A program made the position numbers and the translations under genes. Shown here piece by piece: positions 1-8,015 of a stretch of 64,000 nt of DNA (the first letter of the stretch is position 1; each line of letters starts with the position of its first letter). Source of the DNA: Sphingopyxis sp. LC81 (GTDB lineage: Bacteria; Pseudomonadota; Alphaproteobacteria; Sphingomonadales; Sphingomonadaceae). Below the pieces are notes generated by a model that was given only the letters and a program-made list of their open reading frames with translations, was not told the DNA's origin and made no database searches. The stretch is from NCBI RefSeq assembly GCF_000756375.1, contig NZ_JNFD01000002.1, forward strand, positions 1 through 64,000, in the 5' to 3' direction.

Positions 1-280
1 GCGCTCGTCATACGGGCGCACGGCCCGCGCGGCCGGGACGACGGCAGGCAGGGAAAGGCTGAGGGGGGCCGCCGGTCCGGGCCGCGTGCCGGACGCGGTG
101 GGGACGGAATAAGCCGTCCTCCCCTCCCGCTTGCGGGGGGGGCGGCGACACTTGCGAGCTCCCTCGCTGGTCGCAGGGGGGGGGGGGGCTGCGCCCGCCG
201 CTGCCCACCCCTAACCCCTCCCGCAAGCGGGAGGGGAACAAGGGTTGCGCTACCTCGACCTCCGCGCCAATGTCGCGCCC
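1..280. repeat. palindromic GC-rich repeat region, no gene seen
   Basis: No convincing coding region is visible here. Positions 215-236 form a perfect 10-bp inverted repeat around AA (arms CCCCTCCCGC and GCGGGAGGGG), and positions 121-137 carry a near copy of the same hairpin. Between them, text such as GGTCGCAG resembles the internal part of the larger repeats at 3830-4004 and 28156-28330, so this is probably a diverged member of that family. A run of 13 G lies at 176-188. The promoter of the following ggt gene must lie in or near this block. Confidence 0.6.
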
Positions 281-1972
281 ATGTTGAAAAAATTCCTCCC
301 GCTCGCCGCCCTTCTTTCCGTCACCGTCTCGTCGCCCGCGCTCGCGCAGGGCGTCACCTCGTCCGCCGATCCGCGCGCGACCGAGGCCGGGCGCGAGATT
401 CTGCATCAGGGCGGCACCGCTGCCGACGCCGCGGTCGCGATGGTCGCGGTCCTCACGCTGGTCGAACCGCAGTCGAGCGGCATCGGCGGCGGCGGCTTCA
501 TGGTCCACCACAATGCCAAGGACGGCAGCATCTCGACGATCGACGGCCGCGAAATGGCGCCCGCCGCGGCAAAACCCGAGCGTTTCCTCGGCGCTGACGG
601 CAAGGCGCGCGGCTATATGGATGTGATTCCCGGCGGGTTGTCGGTCGGTGTCCCCGGCAATGTGCGCCTGATGGAAATGGCGCACAAGAAATGGGGCAAG
701 CTCGAATGGAAGGCGCTGTTCCAGCCCGCGATCAAGCTTGCCGAAGAAGGTTTCATCGTCACCCCGGCGCTCAACAACTGGCTCGTCCAGTTCGAGCCGA
801 TGTGGAAGGAATTTCCCGCCCCGCAGGCGATCTATTATGTCGATGGCAAGCCGGCTCCCGTCGGCACGCGCATCAAGAACCCCGCCTACGCCAAGCTGCT
901 CCGCGACATCGCGGCGCGCGGACCTGACGCATTCTACACCGGCGCCAATGCCAAGGCGATCAGCGATGCCGTCGCCAAGGCGCCGCGCCACCCGAGCCAG
1001 CTGACCGTCAAGGACATCGCCGCTTACAAGGCGAAGGAGCGTCCGGCGGTCTGCACCACCTATCGTATCTACAAGGTGTGCGGCATGGGCCCGCCCTCGT
1101 CGGGTGCGACCACCGTCTTCGGCATCCTCGGCATGATCGAGGGCTGGGACATGAAGGCGATGGGCAAGGATAATCCGATGAGCTGGCATCTGCTCTCGGA
1201 AGCGATGCAGCTTTCCTACGCCGACCGCGCCGCTTATCTCGGCGACGGCGATTTCGTCGATGTTCCGGTGAAGGGCCTGCTCGACAAGAGCTATCTCGCC
1301 GAGCGCCGCCAGCTCATCTCGCCCTTTGGCGCCGCGGGCAAATATGAACCCGGTGTGCCGCCGGGCGCGAAGCCGCGCGCCGCCGCACCGCCGGTCGAGG
1401 AGCAGGGGACAACGCATTTCGTGACCGCCGACAAGGACGGCAATCTCGTGTCGATGACCTCGACGATCGAAAGCATCTTCGGCAGCCAGCTGATGGCGAA
1501 CGGCTATTTCCTCAACAACGAACTCACCGACTTCGACCTCGCGCCGACCGAGGGCGGGGTGCCGACCGCGAACCGCGTCGAAGCGGGCAAGCGCCCGCTC
1601 TCCTCGATGTCGCCGACGGTCGTCTACGGCCCCGACGGCAAGGTCGTGCTCGCGGTCGGATCGGCGGGCGGCAAACGCATCATCATGCATGTGACCAAGG
1701 TGCTCGTCGGTGTGCTCGACTGGGGGCTCGACGCCAAACAGGCGATGGAGCTTCCCAACCTTTTCTTCGGCCGCCAGGGTGTGCTGATCGAGAATAACGA
1801 GGCGGGCAAGGCGATCGCCGCGAAGATGAAACCTTTCGGCTACAGCTTCACCGCGACCAGCCTCGGCTCGAAGCTCAACGCGGTCGAACAAACCAGTGCG
1901 GGCTGGCGCGGCGCCGCCGACCCGCGCGGACCCGGCAGCTCGTCGATCGACGGGGCGCCGGCGCAGAATTAA
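281..1972 (+). CDS. ggt: gamma-glutamyltransferase
   Basis: Periplasmic N-terminal nucleophile hydrolase of 563 aa that cleaves the gamma-glutamyl bond of glutathione and transfers the glutamyl group to water or amino acids. The ATG at 281 gives a clean Sec signal peptide (MLKKFLPLAALL, ending SPALAQG). An in-frame TTG at 245 would only add residues before it. The autoprocessing site is visible as Q-G-T-T-H-F, with Thr377 as the predicted nucleophile at the start of the small subunit, followed by the conserved STIES and P-L-S-S-M-S-P motifs. Length is normal for the family. It is separated from the acyl-CoA ligase by 49 bp and may be transcribed with it. Confidence 0.95.
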   Translation: MLKKFLPLAALLSVTVSSPALAQGVTSSADPRATEAGREILHQGGTAADAAVAMVAVLTLVEPQSSGIGGGGFMVHHNAKDGSISTIDGREMAPAAAKPERFLGADGKARGYMDVIPGGLSVGVPGNVRLMEMAHKKWGKLEWKALFQPAIKLAEEGFIVTPALNNWLVQFEPMWKEFPAPQAIYYVDGKPAPVGTRIKNPAYAKLLRDIAARGPDAFYTGANAKAISDAVAKAPRHPSQLTVKDIAAYKAKERPAVCTTYRIYKVCGMGPPSSGATTVFGILGMIEGWDMKAMGKDNPMSWHLLSEAMQLSYADRAAYLGDGDFVDVPVKGLLDKSYLAERRQLISPFGAAGKYEPGVPPGAKPRAAAPPVEEQGTTHFVTADKDGNLVSMTSTIESIFGSQLMANGYFLNNELTDFDLAPTEGGVPTANRVEAGKRPLSSMSPTVVYGPDGKVVLAVGSAGGKRIIMHVTKVLVGVLDWGLDAKQAMELPNLFFGRQGVLIENNEAGKAIAAKMKPFGYSFTATSLGSKLNAVEQTSAGWRGAADPRGPGSSSIDGAPAQN

Positions 1973-2021
1973 TCAACGATAACAAAACAGAAGCAACGAA
2001 ATCTCCCTGGAGAGAGGCAGA

Positions 2022-3827
2022 ATGAAGCTCGTAAATCCCCATCTCGACCATTTTTCGAGTCTGGTCGCGATGTTCTTCGACCGTGCGGGGCGCGGCGGCG
2101 AAGATCCCTTCCTGTGGCGCAAGGCCGACCGCGCCTGGCATCCGCTGAGCTGGCGGCAGGTCGCCAATCAGGTGTCGGCGCTCGCGCATAATTTGCGCGA
2201 ACTGGGACTCAGGGAAGGCGACCGGGTGGTGCTGGTCAGCGAGAACCGGCCCGAATGGTGCATCGCCGACCTCGGCATCATGGCCGCGGGCTGCATCACC
2301 GTCCCGACCTATACGACCAACACCGAACGCGACCATCAGCACATCCTCGACAACAGCGGCGCGAAGGCGGTGATCGTCTCGACCGCGAAGCTCGCACGCA
2401 CGCTGATGCCCGCGGTGATGCGCTCCGAAGCGCATATCGTGATCAGCATGGAGAGCCTGCGCGTCGGCCAGCACGGCGAGGTTGCGGTTCACGACTGGGG
2501 GCCGCTCGTGGAGGGCGGCGAAGCGTATGTGGAAGAAACGAAGGCGCGCGGCGCCGCGATGAAGCGCGAAGATACCGCGTGCCTCATCTATACCAGCGGC
2601 ACCGGCGGCGCGCCGCGCGGCGTGATGCAGCATCACGGCGCGATCCTGCACAATGCCGCGGGCGCCGCCGAGGTGCTGGTCAGTGATTTCGGCATCGGCG
2701 ACGAGGAAGTGTTCCTGTCGTTCCTGCCGCTCAGCCACGCCTATGAACATTCGGGCGGCCAGTTCCTGCCGATCATGGTCGGCGCGCAAATCTATTACAG
2801 CGAGGGGCTGGAAAAGCTCGTCTCGAACATCGAGGAGACGCGCCCGACGATCATGGTCGTCGTCCCGCGCCTGTTCGAGGTGATCCGCGCACGGATGATC
2901 AAGTCGGTCGAAAAACAGGGCAAGCTCGCGAACTGGATGCTGAACCAGGCGCTGCGCGTCGGTGAAAAGGATTATGAGCGGCGGATGGGCATCCTCGACC
3001 GCCCGGTCGACCTGATCCTCGACAAATTGTTCCGCCCCAAGATCGGCAAGCGTTTCGGCGGCCGGATGAAGGCGCTCGTGTCGGGAGGCGCGCCGCTCAA
3101 CCCCGAAATCGGCGTGTTCTTCCACTCGATCGGGCTGACCTTGCTGCAAGGCTATGGCCAGACCGAGGCGGGACCGGTGATCAGCTGCAACCGCCCGAGC
3201 GCGGGGATCAAGATGGACACCGTCGGCCCGCCGCTGATGAACACCGAGGTCCGCATCGCCGACGACGGCGAAATTCTGGTGCGCGGCGAACTGGTGATGA
3301 AAGGATACTGGCGCAACAAGGCCGAGACCGAGCGGGTGCTCGTCGACGGCTGGCTCCACACCGGCGACATCGGCCATATCGATGGGCAAGGCCGCATCGT
3401 CATCACCGACCGCAAGAAGGACCTGATCGTCAACGACAAGGGCGACAATGTCTCGCCGCAGCGCGTCGAGGGCATGCTGACGCTCCAGCCTGAGATTTTG
3501 CAAGCGATGGTCTATGGCGACAAGCGCCCGCACCTCGTCGGCATTCTTGTCCCCGATCCCGAATGGATGGCCGAATGGGCCGAGGCCGAAGGCTTGCCGA
3601 AGGATCTCGAGCGCCTCCGCGAGCATGAGAAATTCCGCGCCACGCTGCGCGCCGCGGTCGACCGCGTCAACGGTCAGCTTTCGGTGATCGAAAAGGTCCG
3701 CAAATTCGACTTCGCCGACGAGCCCTTCACGATCGAGAATGAACAGATGACGCCATCGATGAAGATCCGGCGCCATATCCTGAAACAGGTCTACGAGGAC
3801 AAGATCGCGGCGCTGTATAAAGCCTGA
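2022..3827 (+). CDS. AMP-dependent long-chain fatty acid--CoA ligase
   Basis: ANL-superfamily enzyme of 601 aa that activates a fatty acid to acyl-AMP and then acyl-CoA. The ATG follows a purine-rich site (GGAGAGAGGCAGA). The P-loop at residues 190-200 reads YTSGTGGAPRG, a variant of TSGTTGxPKG in which the second Thr and the Lys are replaced. The downstream motifs are intact: QGYGQTEAGP, GWLHTGD and DRKKDLI. No signal peptide is seen, so it is cytoplasmic. It most resembles the FACL15/FadD15-type long-chain group. The exact chain-length preference cannot be read from the sequence. Confidence 0.9.
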   Translation: MKLVNPHLDHFSSLVAMFFDRAGRGGEDPFLWRKADRAWHPLSWRQVANQVSALAHNLRELGLREGDRVVLVSENRPEWCIADLGIMAAGCITVPTYTTNTERDHQHILDNSGAKAVIVSTAKLARTLMPAVMRSEAHIVISMESLRVGQHGEVAVHDWGPLVEGGEAYVEETKARGAAMKREDTACLIYTSGTGGAPRGVMQHHGAILHNAAGAAEVLVSDFGIGDEEVFLSFLPLSHAYEHSGGQFLPIMVGAQIYYSEGLEKLVSNIEETRPTIMVVVPRLFEVIRARMIKSVEKQGKLANWMLNQALRVGEKDYERRMGILDRPVDLILDKLFRPKIGKRFGGRMKALVSGGAPLNPEIGVFFHSIGLTLLQGYGQTEAGPVISCNRPSAGIKMDTVGPPLMNTEVRIADDGEILVRGELVMKGYWRNKAETERVLVDGWLHTGDIGHIDGQGRIVITDRKKDLIVNDKGDNVSPQRVEGMLTLQPEILQAMVYGDKRPHLVGILVPDPEWMAEWAEAEGLPKDLERLREHEKFRATLRAAVDRVNGQLSVIEKVRKFDFADEPFTIENEQMTPSMKIRRHILKQVYEDKIAALYKA

Positions 3828-3829
3828 GT

Positions 3830-4004
3830 CCTCCCCCCTTGATGGGGGAGGCAGCGAGACTTGCCAGCTTGCTGGCTAGTCGCAGCGGTGGGGGTGCGGT
3901 CTCGGCCTGAAGCGACAGTGCAATGACGCACCATCACCCCCATCCAACTTCGCCTAGCCGCTCCGCGACAAGGCTGCGTATCCTTCCCCCATCGAGGGGG
4001 AAGG
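3830..4004. repeat. REPIN/MITE-like palindromic element, family A copy 1
   Basis: About 175 bp, nearly identical to 28156-28330. Each end is itself a hairpin (CTCCCCC...GGGGGAG at the left, CTTCCCCC...GGGGGAAG at the right), and the two ends are inverted copies of each other. An internal hairpin GCCAGC-TT-GCTGGC lies near 3863-3878, and inner GGTGGGGGTG and CATCACCCCCAT blocks also face each other. No coding capacity. It fills most of the gap between the acyl-CoA ligase and the lipoprotein gene. Confidence 0.85.
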
Positions 4005-4078
4005 GGCTATAAGCAGGCGGGGGTGCGACCCGAAGAGCTCGGCGCAAACCGGACCCCGCCTACGACTGAACCCAAGGC

Positions 4079-4525
4079 TCAGCCTTTGTCCCCCGCCGGT
4101 TTGCGATAGGGGACGAACTCGCCAAAAACACATGTCGGACCGCGGATGCCGCTCGACCGGTCGACCAGGTGGAAGAAATCGCCTTCGCAGGTCGACGACC
4201 CGAACTGGCGGACCACCATGATGTCGCTGTCGCGCGCGAGGCCCGGGCAACTGCTCTTCAAGTCGTTACGATAGACGAGATTGCCGCCCGAGCGATAAAG
4301 CAGGATGCTGTCAGACACGCGGATCGTGTCGTTGCTGCGATAATTGGGGAGGCAGCGCACCGGCTCGCCCGGAACCTTGCCCGCAAGCTGCTTGTCGAGC
4401 CGTTCGGCCTGTTTGGGCGTGAGCGCCGCGGCGCCGGGCTCGCCCGAACCGGCGGGCGCGCAGCTTGCGACCAGCGGCGCGGCCGCGGTCAACAGCGCGG
4501 CGGCCATCAGGTTCAGCTTCGCCAT
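4079..4525 (-). CDS. putative lipoprotein of unknown function
   Basis: 148-aa protein. It has a hydrophobic leader ending in the lipobox VASC (Cys22), so it should be lipidated and anchored in the envelope. The mature part contains four further cysteines (in VRCLP, SSCPG, STCEG and PTCVFG), which could form two disulfides. Similar short Cys-containing lipoproteins, possibly of the DUF6491 type, occur in sphingomonads, but the family assignment is only a guess. It lies 61 bp downstream of gloB on the same strand. No function can be assigned. Confidence 0.7.
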   Translation of the reverse strand: MAKLNLMAAALLTAAAPLVASCAPAGSGEPGAAALTPKQAERLDKQLAGKVPGEPVRCLPNYRSNDTIRVSDSILLYRSGGNLVYRNDLKSSCPGLARDSDIMVVRQFGSSTCEGDFFHLVDRSSGIRGPTCVFGEFVPYRKPAGDKG

Positions 4526-4586
4526 GAATTTACTCCTTGAGATCGGCCATTATGGCCCGGACGGATGAATGCGCGCTGAAGCGGCA

Positions 4587-5315
4587 TTATGCCGCATCCT
4601 TGAGCGCGCGGATACGGCCGAGTTCGGCCGCGCTCGGCGCGCGTAAAAAGGGGTTGGTCGCGCGCTCTTCGCCGATGCTCGTCGGCACCGTCGCCTCGCC
4701 CGCCGCGCGCGCGGATTCGACCGCGGCGAGCCGCGCGGCCAGCGCGGCATTGTCGGGCTCGACCGTTACCGCAAAGCGCGCGTTCGACAGCGTATATTCG
4801 TGCGCGCAATAAACGCGCGTCGCATCGTCGAGCGTGCCGAGCTTCTGCATATTCGCGAACATCTGCTCGGCGGTGCCTTCGAACAGACGGCCGCAGCCCA
4901 TCGCGAACATCGTATCGCCGACGAAGATCGCGGCGTCGCTGCCGAAATGATAGGCGATATGCCCCGCGGTGTGCGCGGGCACGTCCCAGACATCGGCGAC
5001 ATGTTCGCCAAGCCGCACCTTGTCGCCGCCCTTCACCTGGACGTCGAGCGTCGGAATGCGCGCATATTCGGCCGCCGGACCGGTGATCTTGCAGCCGGTC
5101 GCTTCCTTGATCGCCGCATTGCCGCCGGTGTGATCGGGGTGCCAGTGGGTGTTCCAGATATCGGTGATCGTCCAGCCGCGCGCGGCCGCCGCTTCGAGCA
5201 CCGGCTCGGCGACCGCGGGGTCGACGACCATCGTCGCTTCGCTGACGGGATCATGGACCAGCCAGACATAATTGTCGCTGAGGACGGGAATACGGACGAT
5301 GTCCAGCGCAGCCAT
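4587..5315 (-). CDS. gloB: hydroxyacylglutathione hydrolase (glyoxalase II)
   Basis: Metallo-beta-lactamase-fold enzyme of 242 aa that hydrolyses S-lactoylglutathione to lactate and glutathione, the second step of methylglyoxal detoxification. The binuclear metal motif THWHPDH is at residues 56-62, with later ligands in PAHTAGH, VGDTMF and CAHEYT. The ATG at 5315 is preferred over an upstream in-frame one because it follows the strong site AAAGGAGAT. The gene lies close to gloA and another VOC gene on the same strand, so both glyoxalase steps are encoded together. Confidence 0.95.
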   Translation of the reverse strand: MAALDIVRIPVLSDNYVWLVHDPVSEATMVVDPAVAEPVLEAAAARGWTITDIWNTHWHPDHTGGNAAIKEATGCKITGPAAEYARIPTLDVQVKGGDKVRLGEHVADVWDVPAHTAGHIAYHFGSDAAIFVGDTMFAMGCGRLFEGTAEQMFANMQKLGTLDDATRVYCAHEYTLSNARFAVTVEPDNAALAARLAAVESARAAGEATVPTSIGEERATNPFLRAPSAAELGRIRALKDAA

Positions 5316-5383
5316 GATATCTCCTTTCCAGCGTCTCACCCCTTGAAGACGGAGCGGGGACGCCGGGACCTTGATCCGCCTGC

Positions 5384-5791
5384 TCAGCTCAGAAGGGCGT
5401 CATAGCCCCGCTCGTTGAACTCGATCAGGCAGAATCCATTGCCGAACGGGTCGGCGAACATCGCCTGTCTGCCATAGGGCAGCGCCAATGTCTCGCCCTC
5501 CTGTTTCGCGCCCGCGGCAATGGCGCGGGCGATCGCATCGTCGAGGTCAGCGACGGAAAAATCGGGATGCACCGGCGTCCAATGCCGGTTGTAACGGCGG
5601 AAATCGCCGCCATCGGGGCCGATCGCCGACCCCGCGGGCTTGACGATCAGATAGATGGGCGCCTCGCAGCCGGTCAGCTCGACGATATCGTCGTCGAACC
5701 GCCGGGCCGCGGTCAGTCCTAAGGCGCTCGTATAGAAACGCTCTCCAGCGGCGAGGTCGGGCACGTCGATGTTGATCAACAGGCCCGGCAC
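5384..5791 (-). CDS. VOC family (glyoxalase/bleomycin resistance-like) protein
   Basis: 135 aa, a single vicinal-oxygen-chelate domain. A GTG start at 5791 is chosen because it follows TAGGAG and gives the normal VOC opening PGLLINIDVPDLA. The upstream in-frame extension looks non-coding and overlaps gloA. It ends with the typical DPFGNGFCLIEF strand. It lies 10 bp downstream of gloA in the same direction, and may be a specialised glyoxalase or a binding protein. The substrate is unknown. Confidence 0.8.
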   Translation of the reverse strand: MPGLLINIDVPDLAAGERFYTSALGLTAARRFDDDIVELTGCEAPIYLIVKPAGSAIGPDGGDFRRYNRHWTPVHPDFSVADLDDAIARAIAAGAKQEGETLALPYGRQAMFADPFGNGFCLIEFNERGYDALLS

Positions 5792-5801
5792 TGCGCGGCT
5801 C

Positions 5802-6239
5802 CTACCAGGCGCCGGTATTGGGCATCGATGCCCAGGGTTCGGCGGGGTCGAGCGTGCCTTCCTGCAGCAGCTCGACCGAAATGCCGTCGGGCGAGCGCAC
5901 GAACGCCATATGGCCATCGCGCGGCGGGCGATTGATCGTCACCCCGGCGTCCATCAGCCGCTGGCACGTCGCATAGATATCGTCGACGCGGTATGCGAGA
6001 TGACCGAAATTGCGCCCGCCCGTATAGTCCTCGGGCGCGCTGCCGTCGGCGGGCGGCCAATTATAGGTCAGCTCGACCTCGGCCACGTCGCCCTGTCCGG
6101 GGGCGGCGAGAAAGATGAGCGTGAAGCGGCCGGCCTCATTGTCGAAACGGCGCGTTTCCTCCAGCCCGATCAGCTTGAAGAAATCGACGGTGGCATCAGG
6201 ATCCGAAACGCGGATCATCGTGTGAAGATATTTGATCAT
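5802..6239 (-). CDS. gloA: lactoylglutathione lyase (glyoxalase I)
   Basis: VOC-fold metalloenzyme of 145 aa that isomerises the methylglyoxal-glutathione hemithioacetal to S-lactoylglutathione. All four expected metal ligands are visible: His6 (KYLHTMIRV), Glu56 (VELTYNW), His80 (FGHLAYRV) and Glu123 (ISVELLQ). The opening and length are typical of bacterial GloA. It sits 9 bp downstream of a thioesterase gene and upstream of a second VOC gene and gloB, all on the minus strand, consistent with co-transcription. Confidence 0.93.
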   Translation of the reverse strand: MIKYLHTMIRVSDPDATVDFFKLIGLEETRRFDNEAGRFTLIFLAAPGQGDVAEVELTYNWPPADGSAPEDYTGGRNFGHLAYRVDDIYATCQRLMDAGVTINRPPRDGHMAFVRSPDGISVELLQEGTLDPAEPWASMPNTGAW

Positions 6240-6248
6240 CCGCCTATA

Positions 6249-6686
6249 TTAGGCGCGAAGGGCCCGTGCTTCAAACGCTTCGAACAGGAATAGGAATTCG
6301 TCCGGCACCGGCGCCGGTGCGCCCTGCGCCTCGGCGACATGGACATAGACCAGCTGCCCGTCAGCGCGCAGATCGTCTTTCCCCGCGCCGTGGAGCTCGA
6401 ACAAATAGGTCATCGAGCTGGTGCCGACGCGCGAGGCACGCACGCAAATGTCGATTTCCTCGTCGAGCAGGATCGGCGCGCGATAATTGACCTCGGCGCG
6501 TGCGACATGGAACTCGGGGCTGCTGTGCGCCGGCCAGCGGTCGTAGACGCCGACACCGCGCCAATATTCGGTGATCCCGATGTCGAAATATTCGAGGTAG
6601 CGGCTGTTGAACACCACCGCCTGCGCATCGATCTCGGCATAGCGGACGCGCTTTTTGACGCTGAATTTGAAATCGCTGCGAGCCAT
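6249..6686 (-). CDS. acyl-CoA thioesterase, 4HBT hotdog family
   Basis: 145 aa, a single hotdog-fold thioesterase domain of the YbgC/4-hydroxybenzoyl-CoA type that hydrolyses acyl-CoA thioesters in the cytoplasm. The family motif is seen as R-Y-A-E-I-D-A-Q-A-V-V-F-N, with Asp20 as the likely catalytic residue, followed by the helix SRYLEYFD. The downstream gloA start is only 9 bp away, suggesting one transcript. The acyl substrate cannot be predicted. Confidence 0.85.
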   Translation of the reverse strand: MARSDFKFSVKKRVRYAEIDAQAVVFNSRYLEYFDIGITEYWRGVGVYDRWPAHSSPEFHVARAEVNYRAPILLDEEIDICVRASRVGTSSMTYLFELHGAGKDDLRADGQLVYVHVAEAQGAPAPVPDEFLFLFEAFEARALRA

Positions 6687-6695
6687 GGTATCCCT

Positions 6696-6753
6696 CTAGT
6701 TCGTCGCGAGCCGCGCGACGGTGTCTAATTTGTCGCGATACGCGCGACCGTGT
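6696..6753. repeat. diverged 29-bp tandem duplication at a gene end
   Basis: Positions 6696-6724 and 6725-6753 match at 24 of 29 bases. The second unit holds the stop codon and last residues (TVARIATN) of the hydrolase. The first, downstream in the direction of transcription, would encode TVARLATN followed by its own stop. Confidence 0.7.
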
Positions 6754-7480
6754 CGATCAGCAGCGCGATGTCGGTGTCGCGCGATAGGCGGTGATCGCCG
6801 CCCTTGACCAGCGTCACCTGCACATCCGCGCTCGCAAGCGCCGCGGAAAGCCGCAGGCTGATGCCGGACGGCACATCGCCATCCTCCTCGCCGTGGAGCA
6901 GGCGGACCGGGCAGGCGAGGGGGATATCGGTATCGAGCAGCCGGTTCGCCTCGCCCGACTGGAAAAAGCCGCGCGTCGTCACATAGGGCTGGTCGCTGTA
7001 CGGGGTTTCCTCGCGCAGTTCGCCTTCGGCAAGGATGATCGCCTTCTCGGCGTCGCTGAAACCCCAGTCGGTGAAATCGGGCGCCGCGGCTATCCCGACG
7101 AGTCCCGCCACCCGGCCGGGCCCGTCGCGCTGCACGAGCGCCAGCGCAGTGAGCAGCATCAGCCACCCGCCCATCGACGATCCGACGATGACGACCGGGC
7201 CCTCGGCCTTCGCATCGATCAGATCGAGCACGTCGCCGCGCCAGTCGAGCAGGGTCTGGTCGGCGAACAACCCGTCCGACAATCCGCATCCGGCATAGTC
7301 GAGGAGCAGGCAGGCATGACCCTCGGCCGCGGCCCAATCGAACAGCGCGGTCGCCTTGCCGCCCGCCATGTCGGACATGTAACCGGGCAGGAAGACGATC
7401 GTCGGCTTGGTGCCGGCCGTATAGCGATAGGCGAGCCGCGGACGGCCCGAACGGTCGAGATAATCGTGTGGGGCGTCCAC
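6725..7480 (-). CDS. alpha/beta hydrolase
   Basis: 251-aa serine hydrolase. The nucleophile elbow G-S-S-M-G is at residues 100-104 (Ser102), the oxyanion strand is FLPGYMSDM, and the C-terminal catalytic pair is LLHGEEDGDVP and GGDHRLS. The GTG at 7480 is chosen because it starts just after the stop of the small gene upstream (7486). Residues encoded further upstream overlap that gene and look like shadow sequence. The 29 bp after the stop codon are a diverged tandem copy of the last coding bases. Probably a carboxylesterase or thioesterase; substrate unknown. Confidence 0.82.
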   Translation of the reverse strand: MDAPHDYLDRSGRPRLAYRYTAGTKPTIVFLPGYMSDMAGGKATALFDWAAAEGHACLLLDYAGCGLSDGLFADQTLLDWRGDVLDLIDAKAEGPVVIVGSSMGGWLMLLTALALVQRDGPGRVAGLVGIAAAPDFTDWGFSDAEKAIILAEGELREETPYSDQPYVTTRGFFQSGEANRLLDTDIPLACPVRLLHGEEDGDVPSGISLRLSAALASADVQVTLVKGGDHRLSRDTDIALLIDTVARIATN

Positions 7481-7485
7481 CGGGA

Positions 7486-7740
7486 TCAGATGACCCAGTC
7501 GATCGTGCTCATCTGCATCACGGCCTGCCCCTTGGCGCGCCGCTTTTCGACCATGATATGGTTCAGCCGCTGGATCGTGTCGCTGCCCGTGGTGATGCAC
7601 CAGCCGGGAACGACGGCGTGGACGAGCGCGCAGAGGCCGCCATAGATCATCGTCACACCGAATTTCGACGCGACGCCGAAATGCTCGATGTAATTCTCAT
7701 CGACGCTCTTGGGATGGTCGACGAACAGGCGCTTGAACAT
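7486..7740 (-). CDS. small uncharacterised protein (DUF6356-like)
   Basis: 84 aa beginning MFKRLFVDHPKSV, with a hydrophobic central segment (MIYGGLCALVHAVVPGWC) that could be one membrane span. The ATG at 7740 follows GGAAAGGAG. Proteins with this VDHPxSVxExYxEH opening are widespread in alphaproteobacteria and unnamed; I believe they are grouped as DUF6356. It ends 5 bp before the hydrolase start, so the two are probably translated from one message. No function is known. Confidence 0.75.
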   Translation of the reverse strand: MFKRLFVDHPKSVDENYIEHFGVASKFGVTMIYGGLCALVHAVVPGWCITTGSDTIQRLNHIMVEKRRAKGQAVMQMSTIDWVI

Positions 7741-7820
7741 GAGGAGGGCTCCTTTCCGGCTGGAGGGTGCCCTAGCGGGGGAGGCCATCTCCCGCAAGAC
7801 CGGCGCGCCGATCCGTCCGA

Positions 7821-8015
7821 TTATCCCTCTCGCAGGAAGATGTCCTCGATCGGCAGGCCGAACAGGTCGGCGATCCGAAAGGCGAGCGGCAGCGAGGGGT
7901 CGTATTTGCCCGTCTCGATCGCGTTGACCGACTGGCGCGAGACCTGCAAATGGTCGGCAAGGTCGCTCTGGCTCCAGTCGCGCTCAGCACGAAGGACCTT
8001 CAGGCGATTTTTCAC
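7821..8015 (-). CDS. XRE-family helix-turn-helix regulator
   Basis: 64 aa, little more than one Cro/C1-type HTH. The Q-S-D-L-A-D-H-L helix is followed by the recognition helix region VSRQSVNAIETGKY, then PSLPLAFRIADLF. It starts with GTG in a 4-bp GTGA overlap with the stop of the preceding membrane protein gene, so translation is coupled. Such minimal regulators, paired with a small membrane protein, usually repress their own operon. Four operator-like repeats lie upstream of the pair. Confidence 0.88.
   Translation of the reverse strand: MKNRLKVLRAERDWSQSDLADHLQVSRQSVNAIETGKYDPSLPLAFRIADLFGLPIEDIFLREG

Noticed and set aside
8..1891. 627-codon open frame antisense to ggt
   Set aside because: ggt has all catalytic motifs and a signal peptide; the antisense frame has none.
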